Assembly: GCF_900129005.1 (NCBI RefSeq) | Contig: NZ_FQUN01000020.1 | Location: forward strand, 1 to 64,000 | Direction of reading: 5' to 3' | DNA from: Leeuwenhoekiella marinoflava DSM 3653 | GTDB taxonomy: Bacteria; Bacteroidota; Bacteroidia; Flavobacteriales; Flavobacteriaceae | Length of the DNA stretch: 64,000 nt | Shown: positions 40,873 to 48,528 of the stretch, in pieces | Layout: every line of letters starts with the position of its first letter | How positions within the stretch are numbered: position 1 is the stretch's first letter | The notes under the pieces: generated by a model | Databases searched by the model: none | What the model saw: the letters and a program-made list of their open reading frames with translations, nothing else | What the model was told of the DNA's origin: nothing | Made by a program: the position numbers and the translations under genes

Positions 40873-42066
40873 CTAGTTCAAAAACTCATATACCCCGGCT
40901 GCGCCTTGACCTGTACCTACGCACATCGTCACAACCCCGTATTTACTCTTCATATCGCGTTTACGCATTTCATCAAAAAGCTGTACCGAAAGTTTTGCTC
41001 CCGTACACCCTAATGGATGACCTAATGCGATAGCACCACCGTTTACATTTACGATATCCGGATCTAGATCAAGTTCTCTAATTACCGCAAGAGATTGAGA
41101 AGCAAAGGCTTCGTTCAACTCTATCAAATCAATATCATTCTGCTGAAGTCCGGCTTGTTTTAAAGCTTTTGGAATAGCCTTAACAGGCCCAATACCCATA
41201 ATGCGAGGTTCAACACCTACGGCTGCAAAATTTACTAAGCGTGCGATTGGTTCCAGATTAAGTTCTTTTACCATTTCCTCGCTCATTACTAGAACAAACG
41301 CCGCACCGTCACTCATTTGCGAAGAGTTACCAGCGGTTACACTTCCGCCTTCGGCGAAAACAGGACGTAGTTTTGCAAGAATTTCAAGCTTGGTGTCTGC
41401 ACGCGGACCTTCATCTTTATTTACCGTGTAGTTTTTAGTTTCTTTTTTCCCCGAATTATTTACAAACGTATGCTCCACAGTGATGGGGACAATCTGATCC
41501 TGAAAACGATCTTCTTTCTGAGCTTTCAATGCTTTTTGATGTGAATTGAAAGCAAACTCATCCTGATCTTCTCGGGACACGTTGAATTGGTTGGCAACAG
41601 CTTCTGCTGTTAAACCCATTCCCCAGTAGTAATCTTCGTTACCTGCTTTTGCTACTTTATAGTCTGGTACGGGTTTATAACCACCCATTGGGATGTAACT
41701 CATACTTTCTGCACCACCAGCGATGATACAATCTGCCATTCCCGCTTGTATTTTAGCTGAGGCCATCGCGATCGTTTCAATCCCTGAAGCGCAATAGCGG
41801 TTAACCGTAACGCCCGGTACGTCTTCAATTTTTAATCCCATAAGTGAGATGAGACGTCCTACGTTAAGACCTTGCTCAGCTTCTGGCATCGCGTTTCCCA
41901 CCATCACATCATCAATGCGTGTTTTATCAAAGTTAGGCAGCTCATTCATCATATGTTCTATGGTTTCAGCGGCCAACTCATCTGGTCTTTTAAATCGAAA
42001 CAATCCGCGAGGGGCTTTCCCCACGGCTGTTCTGTATGCTTTTACGATATATGCTGTTTTGCTCAT
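40873..42066 (-). CDS. fadA: Acetyl-CoA C-acyltransferase (3-ketoacyl-CoA thiolase)
   Basis: Last step of the beta-oxidation cycle: cleaves 3-ketoacyl-CoA with CoA to acetyl-CoA and a shortened acyl-CoA. 397 residues, normal length. Active-site Cys92 in VNRYCASG, the GGAIALGHPLGCTGA histidine motif and the C-terminal CVGTGQGAAGVYEF cysteine motif are intact; NEAFASQSLAV is also conserved. It follows the fadN-like gene by 98 bases, a gap filled by the A-B inverted-repeat unit, and precedes the four-helix-bundle gene. Probably cytoplasmic, working with the fadN and fadE products. Biosynthetic thiolase activity cannot be excluded, but the operon speaks for degradation. Confidence 0.94.
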   Translation of the reverse strand: MSKTAYIVKAYRTAVGKAPRGLFRFKRPDELAAETIEHMMNELPNFDKTRIDDVMVGNAMPEAEQGLNVGRLISLMGLKIEDVPGVTVNRYCASGIETIAMASAKIQAGMADCIIAGGAESMSYIPMGGYKPVPDYKVAKAGNEDYYWGMGLTAEAVANQFNVSREDQDEFAFNSHQKALKAQKEDRFQDQIVPITVEHTFVNNSGKKETKNYTVNKDEGPRADTKLEILAKLRPVFAEGGSVTAGNSSQMSDGAAFVLVMSEEMVKELNLEPIARLVNFAAVGVEPRIMGIGPVKAIPKALKQAGLQQNDIDLIELNEAFASQSLAVIRELDLDPDIVNVNGGAIALGHPLGCTGAKLSVQLFDEMRKRDMKSKYGVVTMCVGTGQGAAGVYEFLN

Positions 42067-42080
42067 TTTGTATATTTTTT

Positions 42081-42154
42081 AGAGTAAAGAGAAAAGATAA
42101 AAGAGAATAGATTTTGGAATCTCTTTACCGTCTCTGTTCTATTATCTTTTTTCT
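42081..42154. repeat. Empty A-B inverted-repeat unit (MITE-like)
   Basis: Arm A (42081-42111, AGAGTAAAGAGAAAAGATAA...) and arm B (42130-42154, reverse complement AGAAAAAAGATAATAGAACA...) are imperfect inverted repeats: 19 of 24 positions agree when 42088-42111 is compared with the reverse complement of B. About 18 bases separate them. The same two arms flank the four-helix-bundle gene at 40431-40866, in the same order. Confidence 0.65.
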
Positions 42155-42164
42155 AATATCTACC

Positions 42165-44573
42165 TTAATTTCTCAACGGTTTCCCTTTCTTGATCATATG
42201 CTCTAGACGTTCTAAAGTTTTGCGTTCGCCACAAAGACTTAAGAAAGCTTCACGCTCCAGATCAAGCAGGTATTGCTCGCTTACATAAGAAGCTTCAGAA
42301 AGATCTCCACCAGCCATTACATAAGCCAGTTTGTTAGCGATTTTCTTATCGTGATCACTGATGTATTTACCGGCGTTCATCTGATCTGTACCTACTAAAA
42401 AGGCACCTAGAGCTTGTTTACCCAAAACTTTAATATCGGTACGTTCAATAGGTTTGGTATAACCTTGTTCCGCCATAAATTTAGCTACTTCTTTAGCGGC
42501 AGCAAGCTGACGGTCTTTATTGACCACCACGATATCTTTCCCTTTTTTAAGAATGCCTAAATCATATGCTTCATGCGCCGAAGTAGAAACTTTTGCCATA
42601 CCAATAGCTAAGAAATACTCACGCAGACGGTTCAATTCTACATCATCTTTATGATACGTTTCTGAAGCTCTAAGCGTCATTTCTTTAGAACCACCACCGC
42701 CGGGAATTACTCCAACGCCAAATTCAACAAGACCGATATAACTTTCTGCAGCTGCAACTACGCGGTCAGCGTGCAGTGTCATCTCGCAGCCACCGCCCAG
42801 TGTCATCGCGTGTGGCGCAACAACAGTAGGAATAGAAGAGTAGCGTAAGCGCATACAACTATCTTGGAAATATTTTATAGCCGCGTTAAGTTCATCATAT
42901 TCCTGCTCAACAGCCATCATAAAAATCATCCCGATATTGGCACCAACGGAAAAGTTCTTACCTTGATTTGCGACTACGAGTCCGGCAAAATCTTTTTCTG
43001 CAATGTCAATCGCACGATTCAAGCCTGCTAGGACATCACCGCCAATAGCATTCATCTTAGAACGGAATTCTAAGTTTAGGATTCCGTCGCCAAGATCTTC
43101 AACAACGACACCGCTATTTTTGAAAACCTCTTTTGATTTACGGATGTTATCTAGAATAATGAAACCATCCTGTCCCGGTTTCTTCACATATTCTTTCTTC
43201 GGAATATCATAGTAGAACGTACTTCCTTCTTTTACCGTATAGAATGTTTCTTTACCGGAAGAAACCATTTCTGAAACCCAATCAGCTATTTCATAACCTT
43301 CGGTTTTCATCAATTCAATTCCTTTTTCAATTCCTACAGCATCCCAAATTTGAAATGGACCGTGCTCCCAACCGTAACCGGCACGCATCGCATCATCAAT
43401 TTTGTAAAGTTCGTCTGTGATTTCAGGAATTCTATTTTGTACGTAAGCAAATAAACCGGCAAAATTCTTACGGAAGAATTCACCTGCTTTGTCTTTTCCT
43501 TTTACTAAAACCGGAAAACGATCTGCTACATTATCTATTGATTTGGTCATTTCAAGCGTACTAAACGAAGCTCGTTTATTCGCTCTATAGTCCATAGAAT
43601 TGAGGTCTAATGTAAGAATCTCACTAGAACCATCTTCCTTTTTAATTTTCTTATAAAAACCCTGACCGGTTTTACTTCCCAGCCATTTGTTGTCGTGCAT
43701 TGTATTGATGTAATTGGGTAATGCGAACAATTCAGCGCGTTCATCATTTTTTACATTTTCACGAATACCGTTTGCGACGTGAACCAAAGTATCAAGCCCT
43801 ACAACATCAACCGTACGGAAGGTTGCCGACTTAGGACGCCCAATTACCGGACCGGTCAATTTATCTACTTCTTCAACGGTCATCCCAAGTTCTTCAACCG
43901 TATGGAATAAACTCATAATACTATAAGTACCTACGCGATTACCAATGAAGGCAGGAGTATCTTTTGCTACAACCGAAGTTTTACCAAGGAATTTTTCGCC
44001 ATAGACATTCAAGAAATCTAAAACTTCTTGATCTGTATTAGGTCCCGGAATGATCTCAAAAAGATCTAAGTAACGAGCCGGATTGAAAAAGTGTGTTCCA
44101 CAGAAATGCTTCTGGAAATCTTCGCTTCTTCCTTCATTCATAAACTGAATAGGAATACCTGAAGTATTTGAAGTGATGAGCGTACCTGGAGTGCGGTACT
44201 TGTCAAGCTTTTCAAAAACCTGTTTTTTTATATCTAAGCGCTCGATTACGACTTCAATAATCCAATCTACATCTTTAACTTTTGCGATATCATCTTCCAT
44301 ATTACCAGTAGAGATGCGCTTTGCAAAATCTTTATGGTAAATAGGCGAGGGCTTAGATTTTAACGCGTTCTGAAGATGGTCATTAACCATACGGTCACGT
44401 ACCGCTTGATCTTCTAATGTTAAACCTTTTGCTTTCTCTTTGTCGGTTAGTTCACGAGGAACTATGTCTAGCAACAGTACTTCAACCCCTATATTAGCAA
44501 AATGACAAGCGATCCCGCTTCCCATAATTCCGGAGCCAATAACTGCAACTTTATTTATTCGTCTTTTACTCAT
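42165..44573 (-). CDS. fadN: 3-hydroxyacyl-CoA dehydrogenase / enoyl-CoA hydratase fusion
   Basis: Bifunctional beta-oxidation enzyme of 802 residues, FadN-type order: dehydrogenase first. Rossmann motif VAVIGSGIMGSGIACHFANI (about 8-30), dehydrogenase C-terminal domains with KDTPAFIGNRVG, then the crotonase-type hydratase domain (about 480-700) with GGGCEMTLHADRVVAAAES and GVGVIPGGGGSKEM, and a helical tail. The order is opposite to E. coli FadB. Its start overlaps the stop of the MarR gene by 4 bases (ATGA), so the regulator and enzyme are translationally coupled. It hydrates enoyl-CoA and oxidises the product with NAD+. The symbol is by analogy with Bacillus subtilis fadN in the same operon order. 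Confidence 0.93.
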   Translation of the reverse strand: MSKRRINKVAVIGSGIMGSGIACHFANIGVEVLLLDIVPRELTDKEKAKGLTLEDQAVRDRMVNDHLQNALKSKPSPIYHKDFAKRISTGNMEDDIAKVKDVDWIIEVVIERLDIKKQVFEKLDKYRTPGTLITSNTSGIPIQFMNEGRSEDFQKHFCGTHFFNPARYLDLFEIIPGPNTDQEVLDFLNVYGEKFLGKTSVVAKDTPAFIGNRVGTYSIMSLFHTVEELGMTVEEVDKLTGPVIGRPKSATFRTVDVVGLDTLVHVANGIRENVKNDERAELFALPNYINTMHDNKWLGSKTGQGFYKKIKKEDGSSEILTLDLNSMDYRANKRASFSTLEMTKSIDNVADRFPVLVKGKDKAGEFFRKNFAGLFAYVQNRIPEITDELYKIDDAMRAGYGWEHGPFQIWDAVGIEKGIELMKTEGYEIADWVSEMVSSGKETFYTVKEGSTFYYDIPKKEYVKKPGQDGFIILDNIRKSKEVFKNSGVVVEDLGDGILNLEFRSKMNAIGGDVLAGLNRAIDIAEKDFAGLVVANQGKNFSVGANIGMIFMMAVEQEYDELNAAIKYFQDSCMRLRYSSIPTVVAPHAMTLGGGCEMTLHADRVVAAAESYIGLVEFGVGVIPGGGGSKEMTLRASETYHKDDVELNRLREYFLAIGMAKVSTSAHEAYDLGILKKGKDIVVVNKDRQLAAAKEVAKFMAEQGYTKPIERTDIKVLGKQALGAFLVGTDQMNAGKYISDHDKKIANKLAYVMAGGDLSEASYVSEQYLLDLEREAFLSLCGERKTLERLEHMIKKGKPLRN

Positions 44574-45034
44574 TGTTTTATAGTAGTTTCAGAATTGTTA
44601 TATATTTTTTTGTTTTGAATCAAATCATTGATGACGTGAATGACCTCAAAGAAATGATCTACTTTTTCATCATCAATGTTTGCACGAATGGCATCATTAA
44701 ACCTCAAAACCCGGTCTTTACTGAAATCGCGATTTTCCTTACCAAATTCCGTCAGGAAAATAAGAACACCTCTTCCGTCAGCAGGATTGGGCTTACGTTC
44801 TATAAGTCCGCGTTCTTCCATCGATTTTAAGGTGCGTGAAAGGCTTGTGGCCTCCATTCCCATACGTGGACCCAGAGCTGTTGAAGGTGTCCCTTCTTCC
44901 GGGTCTATACTTAGTAATGCAAAACCTGTAGCCATTGTACTGTCTAATTTTGCAGCTTGCTCATTATACATTTTTGTAATGGCTTGCCAGGTTGCCCTAA
45001 GTGCGTGATCTATTGTAATATCTTTTCTACTCAT
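44570..45034 (-). CDS. MarR-family transcriptional regulator of the fatty-acid oxidation operon
   Basis: A 154-residue winged-helix regulator: LGPRMGMEATSLSRTLKSMEERGLIERKPNPADGRGVLIFLTEFGK holds the recognition helix and wing with the DxR wing motif. N- and C-terminal helices form the dimer interface. First gene of the operon and coupled to fadN by a 4-base overlap, so it most probably controls these genes and itself, with acyl-CoA or fatty acid as the likely ligand (inference). A palindrome lies 26-43 bases upstream of its ATG and may be its operator. A FadR-type TetR or GntR regulator is absent here. Confidence 0.9.
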   Translation of the reverse strand: MSRKDITIDHALRATWQAITKMYNEQAAKLDSTMATGFALLSIDPEEGTPSTALGPRMGMEATSLSRTLKSMEERGLIERKPNPADGRGVLIFLTEFGKENRDFSKDRVLRFNDAIRANIDDEKVDHFFEVIHVINDLIQNKKIYNNSETTIKQ

Positions 45035-45059
45035 ACGTTTGCGTAAAGTTAAAAAATAA

Positions 45060-45077
45060 TACTATGCACGCATAATA
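45060..45077. promoter_or_regulatory. Candidate MarR operator palindrome
   Basis: TACTATGCACGCATAATA is a near-palindrome: TATGC and GCATA around AC, with 7 of 8 outer pairs. A TAACTTTA sequence on the minus strand at 45044-45051 may be the -7 element, which would place the palindrome inside the promoter, as expected for autorepression. No -33 TTG was found. Confidence 0.4.
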
Positions 45078-45137
45078 AATTAAGGAAATTTTATAAGATT
45101 ATTATCTGATTCCTCTAAAGATGGGTATATTCATAAA

Positions 45138-45163
45138 AAAACTCCTTATTTCTAAGGAGTTTT
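45138..45163 (-). terminator. Terminator of the acyl-CoA ligase gene
   Basis: A perfect 11-bp stem (AAAACTCCTTA with TAAGGAGTTTT) and 4-base loop lies 6 bases after the ligase stop, with T-residues after it on the minus strand. Confidence 0.85.
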
Positions 45164-45168
45164 ATAAA

Positions 45169-46938
45169 TTAATGATGCTCGTATATGTTATTATACAACT
45201 TGATGTATTTCTCTTTTACTATGCGTCGTTTCAACTTCATAGTAGGAGTGAGGTGACCCGCTTCTATACTCCATTCATCTGGAGTAAGTTCGATTTTTTT
45301 AACCCGCTCCCATTTACCAAACTTTTCATTATGAAGATTCACATCTTCCATAATACGTTTTTGAACTTCTTTGTTTTCTGCAATTTCTTTATTTGTAGAA
45401 CCTACATTGATATTTTTCAATTTGGCCCATTCTGCAACGAACTCAAAATTAGGTTGAATTAATGCAGCAGGCATTTTCTCACCTTCGCCTACAACCATGA
45501 TGTGTTCAATAAAACGGGATTGCTTCATGGCATTTTCTATAAGTTGAGGAGCAACGTATTTACCGCCACTGGTTTTAAACATTTCCTTTTTACGGTCTGT
45601 AATTTTAAGAAAACCTTCCTTATCAATCTCACCGATATCTCCTGTATGGAAATATCCATCTTCTAAAACTTCATCGGTTTTCTCTTGATCTTTATAATAA
45701 CCAATCATAACTTGTGGACCTTTTATGAGAATTTCACCGTCTTCGGCTATCTTAACTTCGGTCTGTGGAATAGGTTTGCCAACAGTACCAATTTTGAAGC
45801 CTTTATCACGCATATCATTTACTGAAATAACCGGAGAAGTTTCGGTAAGACCGTAACCTTCCATAACAGCAATATCTGCAGCATTAAAAACTCGAGCTAA
45901 TCTAGGTTGTAAGGCAGCACTACCTGAAGCGATAACTTTTAGATTTCCTCCTAAAGCTTCTTGCCATTTACTAAAAATGAGTTTGCGGGCAATGCCTAGC
46001 TTTTGTTCATACCACCAGCCATTTTCACCATAAGGCTCATATTCTAAGCCGGTCTCAACCGCCCAGAAAAATAACTTCTTTTTAACTCCGGTAAGCGCAG
46101 CTCCTTTTGCGATTATTTTATCATATACCTTTTCTAGCAACCGAGGAACAGCAGTCATTACTTCAGGTTGAACCTCTTTAAGATTTTCACTGATTGTCTC
46201 TAAGCTTTCAGCAAAATAGATGGAAACTCCTGTGTATTGATAGAGATACATCAACATGCGTTCATAGATGTGACAAACCGGTAAAAAGCTCAGAGCTTTA
46301 CTTTGCCCCGGTATGATAGGGAATCTGGAAGCACTGTTCAAGGCATTTGAAGCCACGTTTTTATGACTTAGCATAACACCTTTAGGCCTTCCGGTTGTTC
46401 CTGAAGTATAAATTAGTGTAGCTAGATCGTCTTCTTTAACCGCATCTTTAAGTTTCTCTACTTCGGGCTGTAAATTAGTGTCATCTTCTTTAACTGCATC
46501 CCAGCTTTTGCAACCGTCAATCTTATCAAAACTGAAAACATCTTTTAAAGTAGGCACATTTGCTTTAATGGCATTTACCTTATCAAGTACTTCTTTATCT
46601 GAAACAAAACAGTAGATAGACTCACTGTGGTTGAGTACATACTCATATTCTTCTTCCGAAATCGTTGGATATATAGGCACGTTTTGAGCACCTAATTGTA
46701 GAATACCAATATCCATAATATTCCACTCGGTACGATTTGTTGAAGAGATAACCGCAACCTTGTCATTAGGTTTCAAACCCAGTTTTAAAAGTCCTCGACT
46801 TACCGCATTAGCTTGGTCTATATAAGATTTTGTAGTTGTAGCGACCCATTTCCCATCATATTTAGTAACCAGTGCCTCTTTCAGATTATACTGTTCAAGC
46901 TGGTGATAGGGGAAGTCAAAAAGACGTTTAATTTCCAT
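45169..46938 (-). CDS. Long-chain fatty acid-CoA ligase (AMP-binding)
   Basis: Activates fatty acids to acyl-CoA with ATP, feeding the beta-oxidation genes downstream. 589 residues. The AMP-binding P-loop LIYTSGTTGRPKGVMLSHKN (about 172-190), GYGLTETSPVISVN, YFHTGDIGEIDKEGFLKITDRKKEMFKTSGGKYVAP and the C-terminal lysine region TPTMKLKRRIVKEKY are all present. It resembles the eukaryote-like long-chain ligases (FAA/ACSL type) common in Bacteroidetes, membrane-associated but without a membrane helix. It is separated from the MarR operon by 134 bases and its own terminator, so it is a separate unit; co-regulation is plausible but not shown. Confidence 0.93.
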   Translation of the reverse strand: MEIKRLFDFPYHQLEQYNLKEALVTKYDGKWVATTTKSYIDQANAVSRGLLKLGLKPNDKVAVISSTNRTEWNIMDIGILQLGAQNVPIYPTISEEEYEYVLNHSESIYCFVSDKEVLDKVNAIKANVPTLKDVFSFDKIDGCKSWDAVKEDDTNLQPEVEKLKDAVKEDDLATLIYTSGTTGRPKGVMLSHKNVASNALNSASRFPIIPGQSKALSFLPVCHIYERMLMYLYQYTGVSIYFAESLETISENLKEVQPEVMTAVPRLLEKVYDKIIAKGAALTGVKKKLFFWAVETGLEYEPYGENGWWYEQKLGIARKLIFSKWQEALGGNLKVIASGSAALQPRLARVFNAADIAVMEGYGLTETSPVISVNDMRDKGFKIGTVGKPIPQTEVKIAEDGEILIKGPQVMIGYYKDQEKTDEVLEDGYFHTGDIGEIDKEGFLKITDRKKEMFKTSGGKYVAPQLIENAMKQSRFIEHIMVVGEGEKMPAALIQPNFEFVAEWAKLKNINVGSTNKEIAENKEVQKRIMEDVNLHNEKFGKWERVKKIELTPDEWSIEAGHLTPTMKLKRRIVKEKYIKLYNNIYEHH

Positions 46939-47261
46939 GATAATAATATAGGTTAACTTACAATAGTGAGTGATAGAACGTTGAAGTTTTATGAAATAAA
47001 AGTTTCTAAAAACTAGTTTGGGGTTATTCTCAGAATAAATATTTACTGCAAAATAGCGAATTTACAAACCTTTTTATACGATTTTAGAAAAATTTACAAC
47101 GTTGTATTGATTAAAAATGAATAAGGTGGCTTTTGAGAAAGAGACCACCATATTATTACTATTGTTTAAAGAGAGTCTGTTTTTTTAGAATTAGTGTGCT
47201 TTTTGGGGACCAGGTTCATAGATAAGCCGTAAGAACGAGCTAAAACGCTCTGTTTCTCGGT
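46939..47261. other. Intergenic region of 323 bases
   Basis: AT-rich gap between the ligase start and the outer-membrane protein stop. It must hold the ligase promoter, but I see no clear TAnnTTTG element on the minus strand. A weak hairpin at 47122-47150 is listed separately. No ORF with recognisable similarity. Confidence 0.6.
47122..47150 (-). terminator. Possible terminator after the outer-membrane protein gene
   Basis: TAAGGTGG and CCACCATA-type arms (5 GC-rich pairs plus a mismatch and flanking A/T pairs) enclose about 15 bases; on the minus strand TTATTCATTTTTAA follows. It is more than 110 bases after the stop, so the link is uncertain. Confidence 0.35.
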
Positions 47262-48050
47262 TTATTGGATACCGGTGACAATGCCTATAAGCAGCTTGTC
47301 GGCTACGTCTAACCGAAGCTGAGGTCGTATAGTCATATCAAAATCTCCCTGATTAAATTCTTTATTAAATTCAATACCCAGAAAATTACGGGTTCCTGAA
47401 ATCATATAATGAATATTACTGTTGACTTGCCAGCTGGTTTTAAGGGTTCCGTTACTAAAGTGATGCGAAATTGCCGGACCAGTATAAAGTAACGTGTGAA
47501 AGTTACTGCCAAGCCTTTTTGCAGCAATAAAAAACGGATTATAAACATTGCCTTCAAAAAGCGGTTCTTTACCAAAAGAATTAAATGCTGTAAGTTCAAA
47601 CTCCTGAATGTATCCAAAAGCCATACTGATTTTTTGCTTGTCAGAAACGTAAAAGGTATACTGACCGGCAAGTTTTATACTATTTAGTTTATTACCGGGT
47701 GCGCTATCATTACCATTGATAGGATAATGCAATGAAAACGGCAATTCTATTTCAAGGCCCAGACGATCTGCAGGCGCCCATTCATATTCTACAAGAGCCA
47801 AGTACTCATCATACTTGCTGTTATCTGTGAGACCTAATCCTATATTCCATTCGCGTTCTCCTTTGCGGGCTCCAAGGTCCCTTATGAGATCAATGTATAA
47901 AGGTTCTGCATGCAGTATTTTTAAAGGTTCTTTACGTTCTTCAACTTCAGAAATATATAAGCTGTCTTTTACAGCGTTGTTCTCAGTTTCTTGAGCATAG
48001 GTATAGTGGGTGAGTACCGCAAAGAGCAGCACTAATGGTAATAGTTTCAT
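47262..48050 (-). CDS. Predicted outer-membrane beta-barrel protein
   Basis: Exported protein of about 262 residues. The frame opens at 48095, but the ATG at 48050 gives a proper signal peptide (MKLLPLVLLFAVLTHYTYAQ). The mature part begins with HAEPLYIDLIRDLGARKGER and shows alternating strands with aromatic girdles (NIGLGLTDN, YEWAPADRLGLEIELPF, GQYTFYVSDKQKISMAFGY, FNQGDFDMTIRPQLRLDVAD), typical of a small barrel of 10-12 strands. I have seen this type as an unnamed or 'transporter' family in Flavobacteriaceae; no function is known to me. It lies 79 bases downstream of a small exported-type protein and may share the purL transcript. Confidence 0.7.
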   Translation of the reverse strand: MKLLPLVLLFAVLTHYTYAQETENNAVKDSLYISEVEERKEPLKILHAEPLYIDLIRDLGARKGEREWNIGLGLTDNSKYDEYLALVEYEWAPADRLGLEIELPFSLHYPINGNDSAPGNKLNSIKLAGQYTFYVSDKQKISMAFGYIQEFELTAFNSFGKEPLFEGNVYNPFFIAAKRLGSNFHTLLYTGPAISHHFSNGTLKTSWQVNSNIHYMISGTRNFLGIEFNKEFNQGDFDMTIRPQLRLDVADKLLIGIVTGIQ

Positions 48051-48129
48051 TTTAATTTGTTTAATGAATGTATTGAATGCGATAATGCACCTCAAAAATT
48101 GAGGTGTTCAATAATGCGGAATAAACAAA

Positions 48130-48516
48130 TTAATATTTGGGTGGGGGAGCGTCAACTTTCAAAAAAGGATTTCGCAAATTAGCTAGCGCAAAAAGCGTAT
48201 TCTGTTTTTTTAAAAGGCTGAAATCTTGCTGAAAAGCAATTACAGAGTCGTCAACTATAAAGTGGTCTAGATTGACTGGAGTTTTAGAAGAGGTGTGTTC
48301 TTCAGTGTCATTATCGTCGTATTCAGGAATCACATCCCCAAGATCAAAAACCTGTTCAACAACCAACTCAATAACACTTTCCTGATCGTTAATATTAAGA
48401 TTTTCTGGCCGATTAGGAAACAGGTCTGGACTATCTACACAGATATTGAGCATATAGAGGGCGATAAGTCCCCAAAATATGCGAATACCAGTATGTTTAC
48501 GGTTCAGACCTCTCAT
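48130..48516 (-). CDS. Small hypothetical protein with one N-terminal membrane segment
   Basis: A 128-residue protein of unrecognised family. RIFWGLIALYMLNICVDSPDLF is a signal-anchor or signal peptide; the rest is acidic (VFDLGDVIPEYDDNDTEEH) and ends in the proline-rich tail VDAPPPKY. It starts 12 bases after the purL stop and precedes the barrel protein, so the three genes may be co-transcribed. The pairing of an acidic periplasmic protein with a barrel suggests a partner protein, which is inference only. Coding status is supported by length, codon phase and spacing. Confidence 0.65.
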   Translation of the reverse strand: MRGLNRKHTGIRIFWGLIALYMLNICVDSPDLFPNRPENLNINDQESVIELVVEQVFDLGDVIPEYDDNDTEEHTSSKTPVNLDHFIVDDSVIAFQQDFSLLKKQNTLFALANLRNPFLKVDAPPPKY

Positions 48517-48528
48517 TTCTATTTCAAA

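Noticed and set aside
46939-47261. Structured RNA or riboswitch in the 323-base gap
   Set aside because: Only a weak hairpin is visible; no conserved riboswitch core was recognised.
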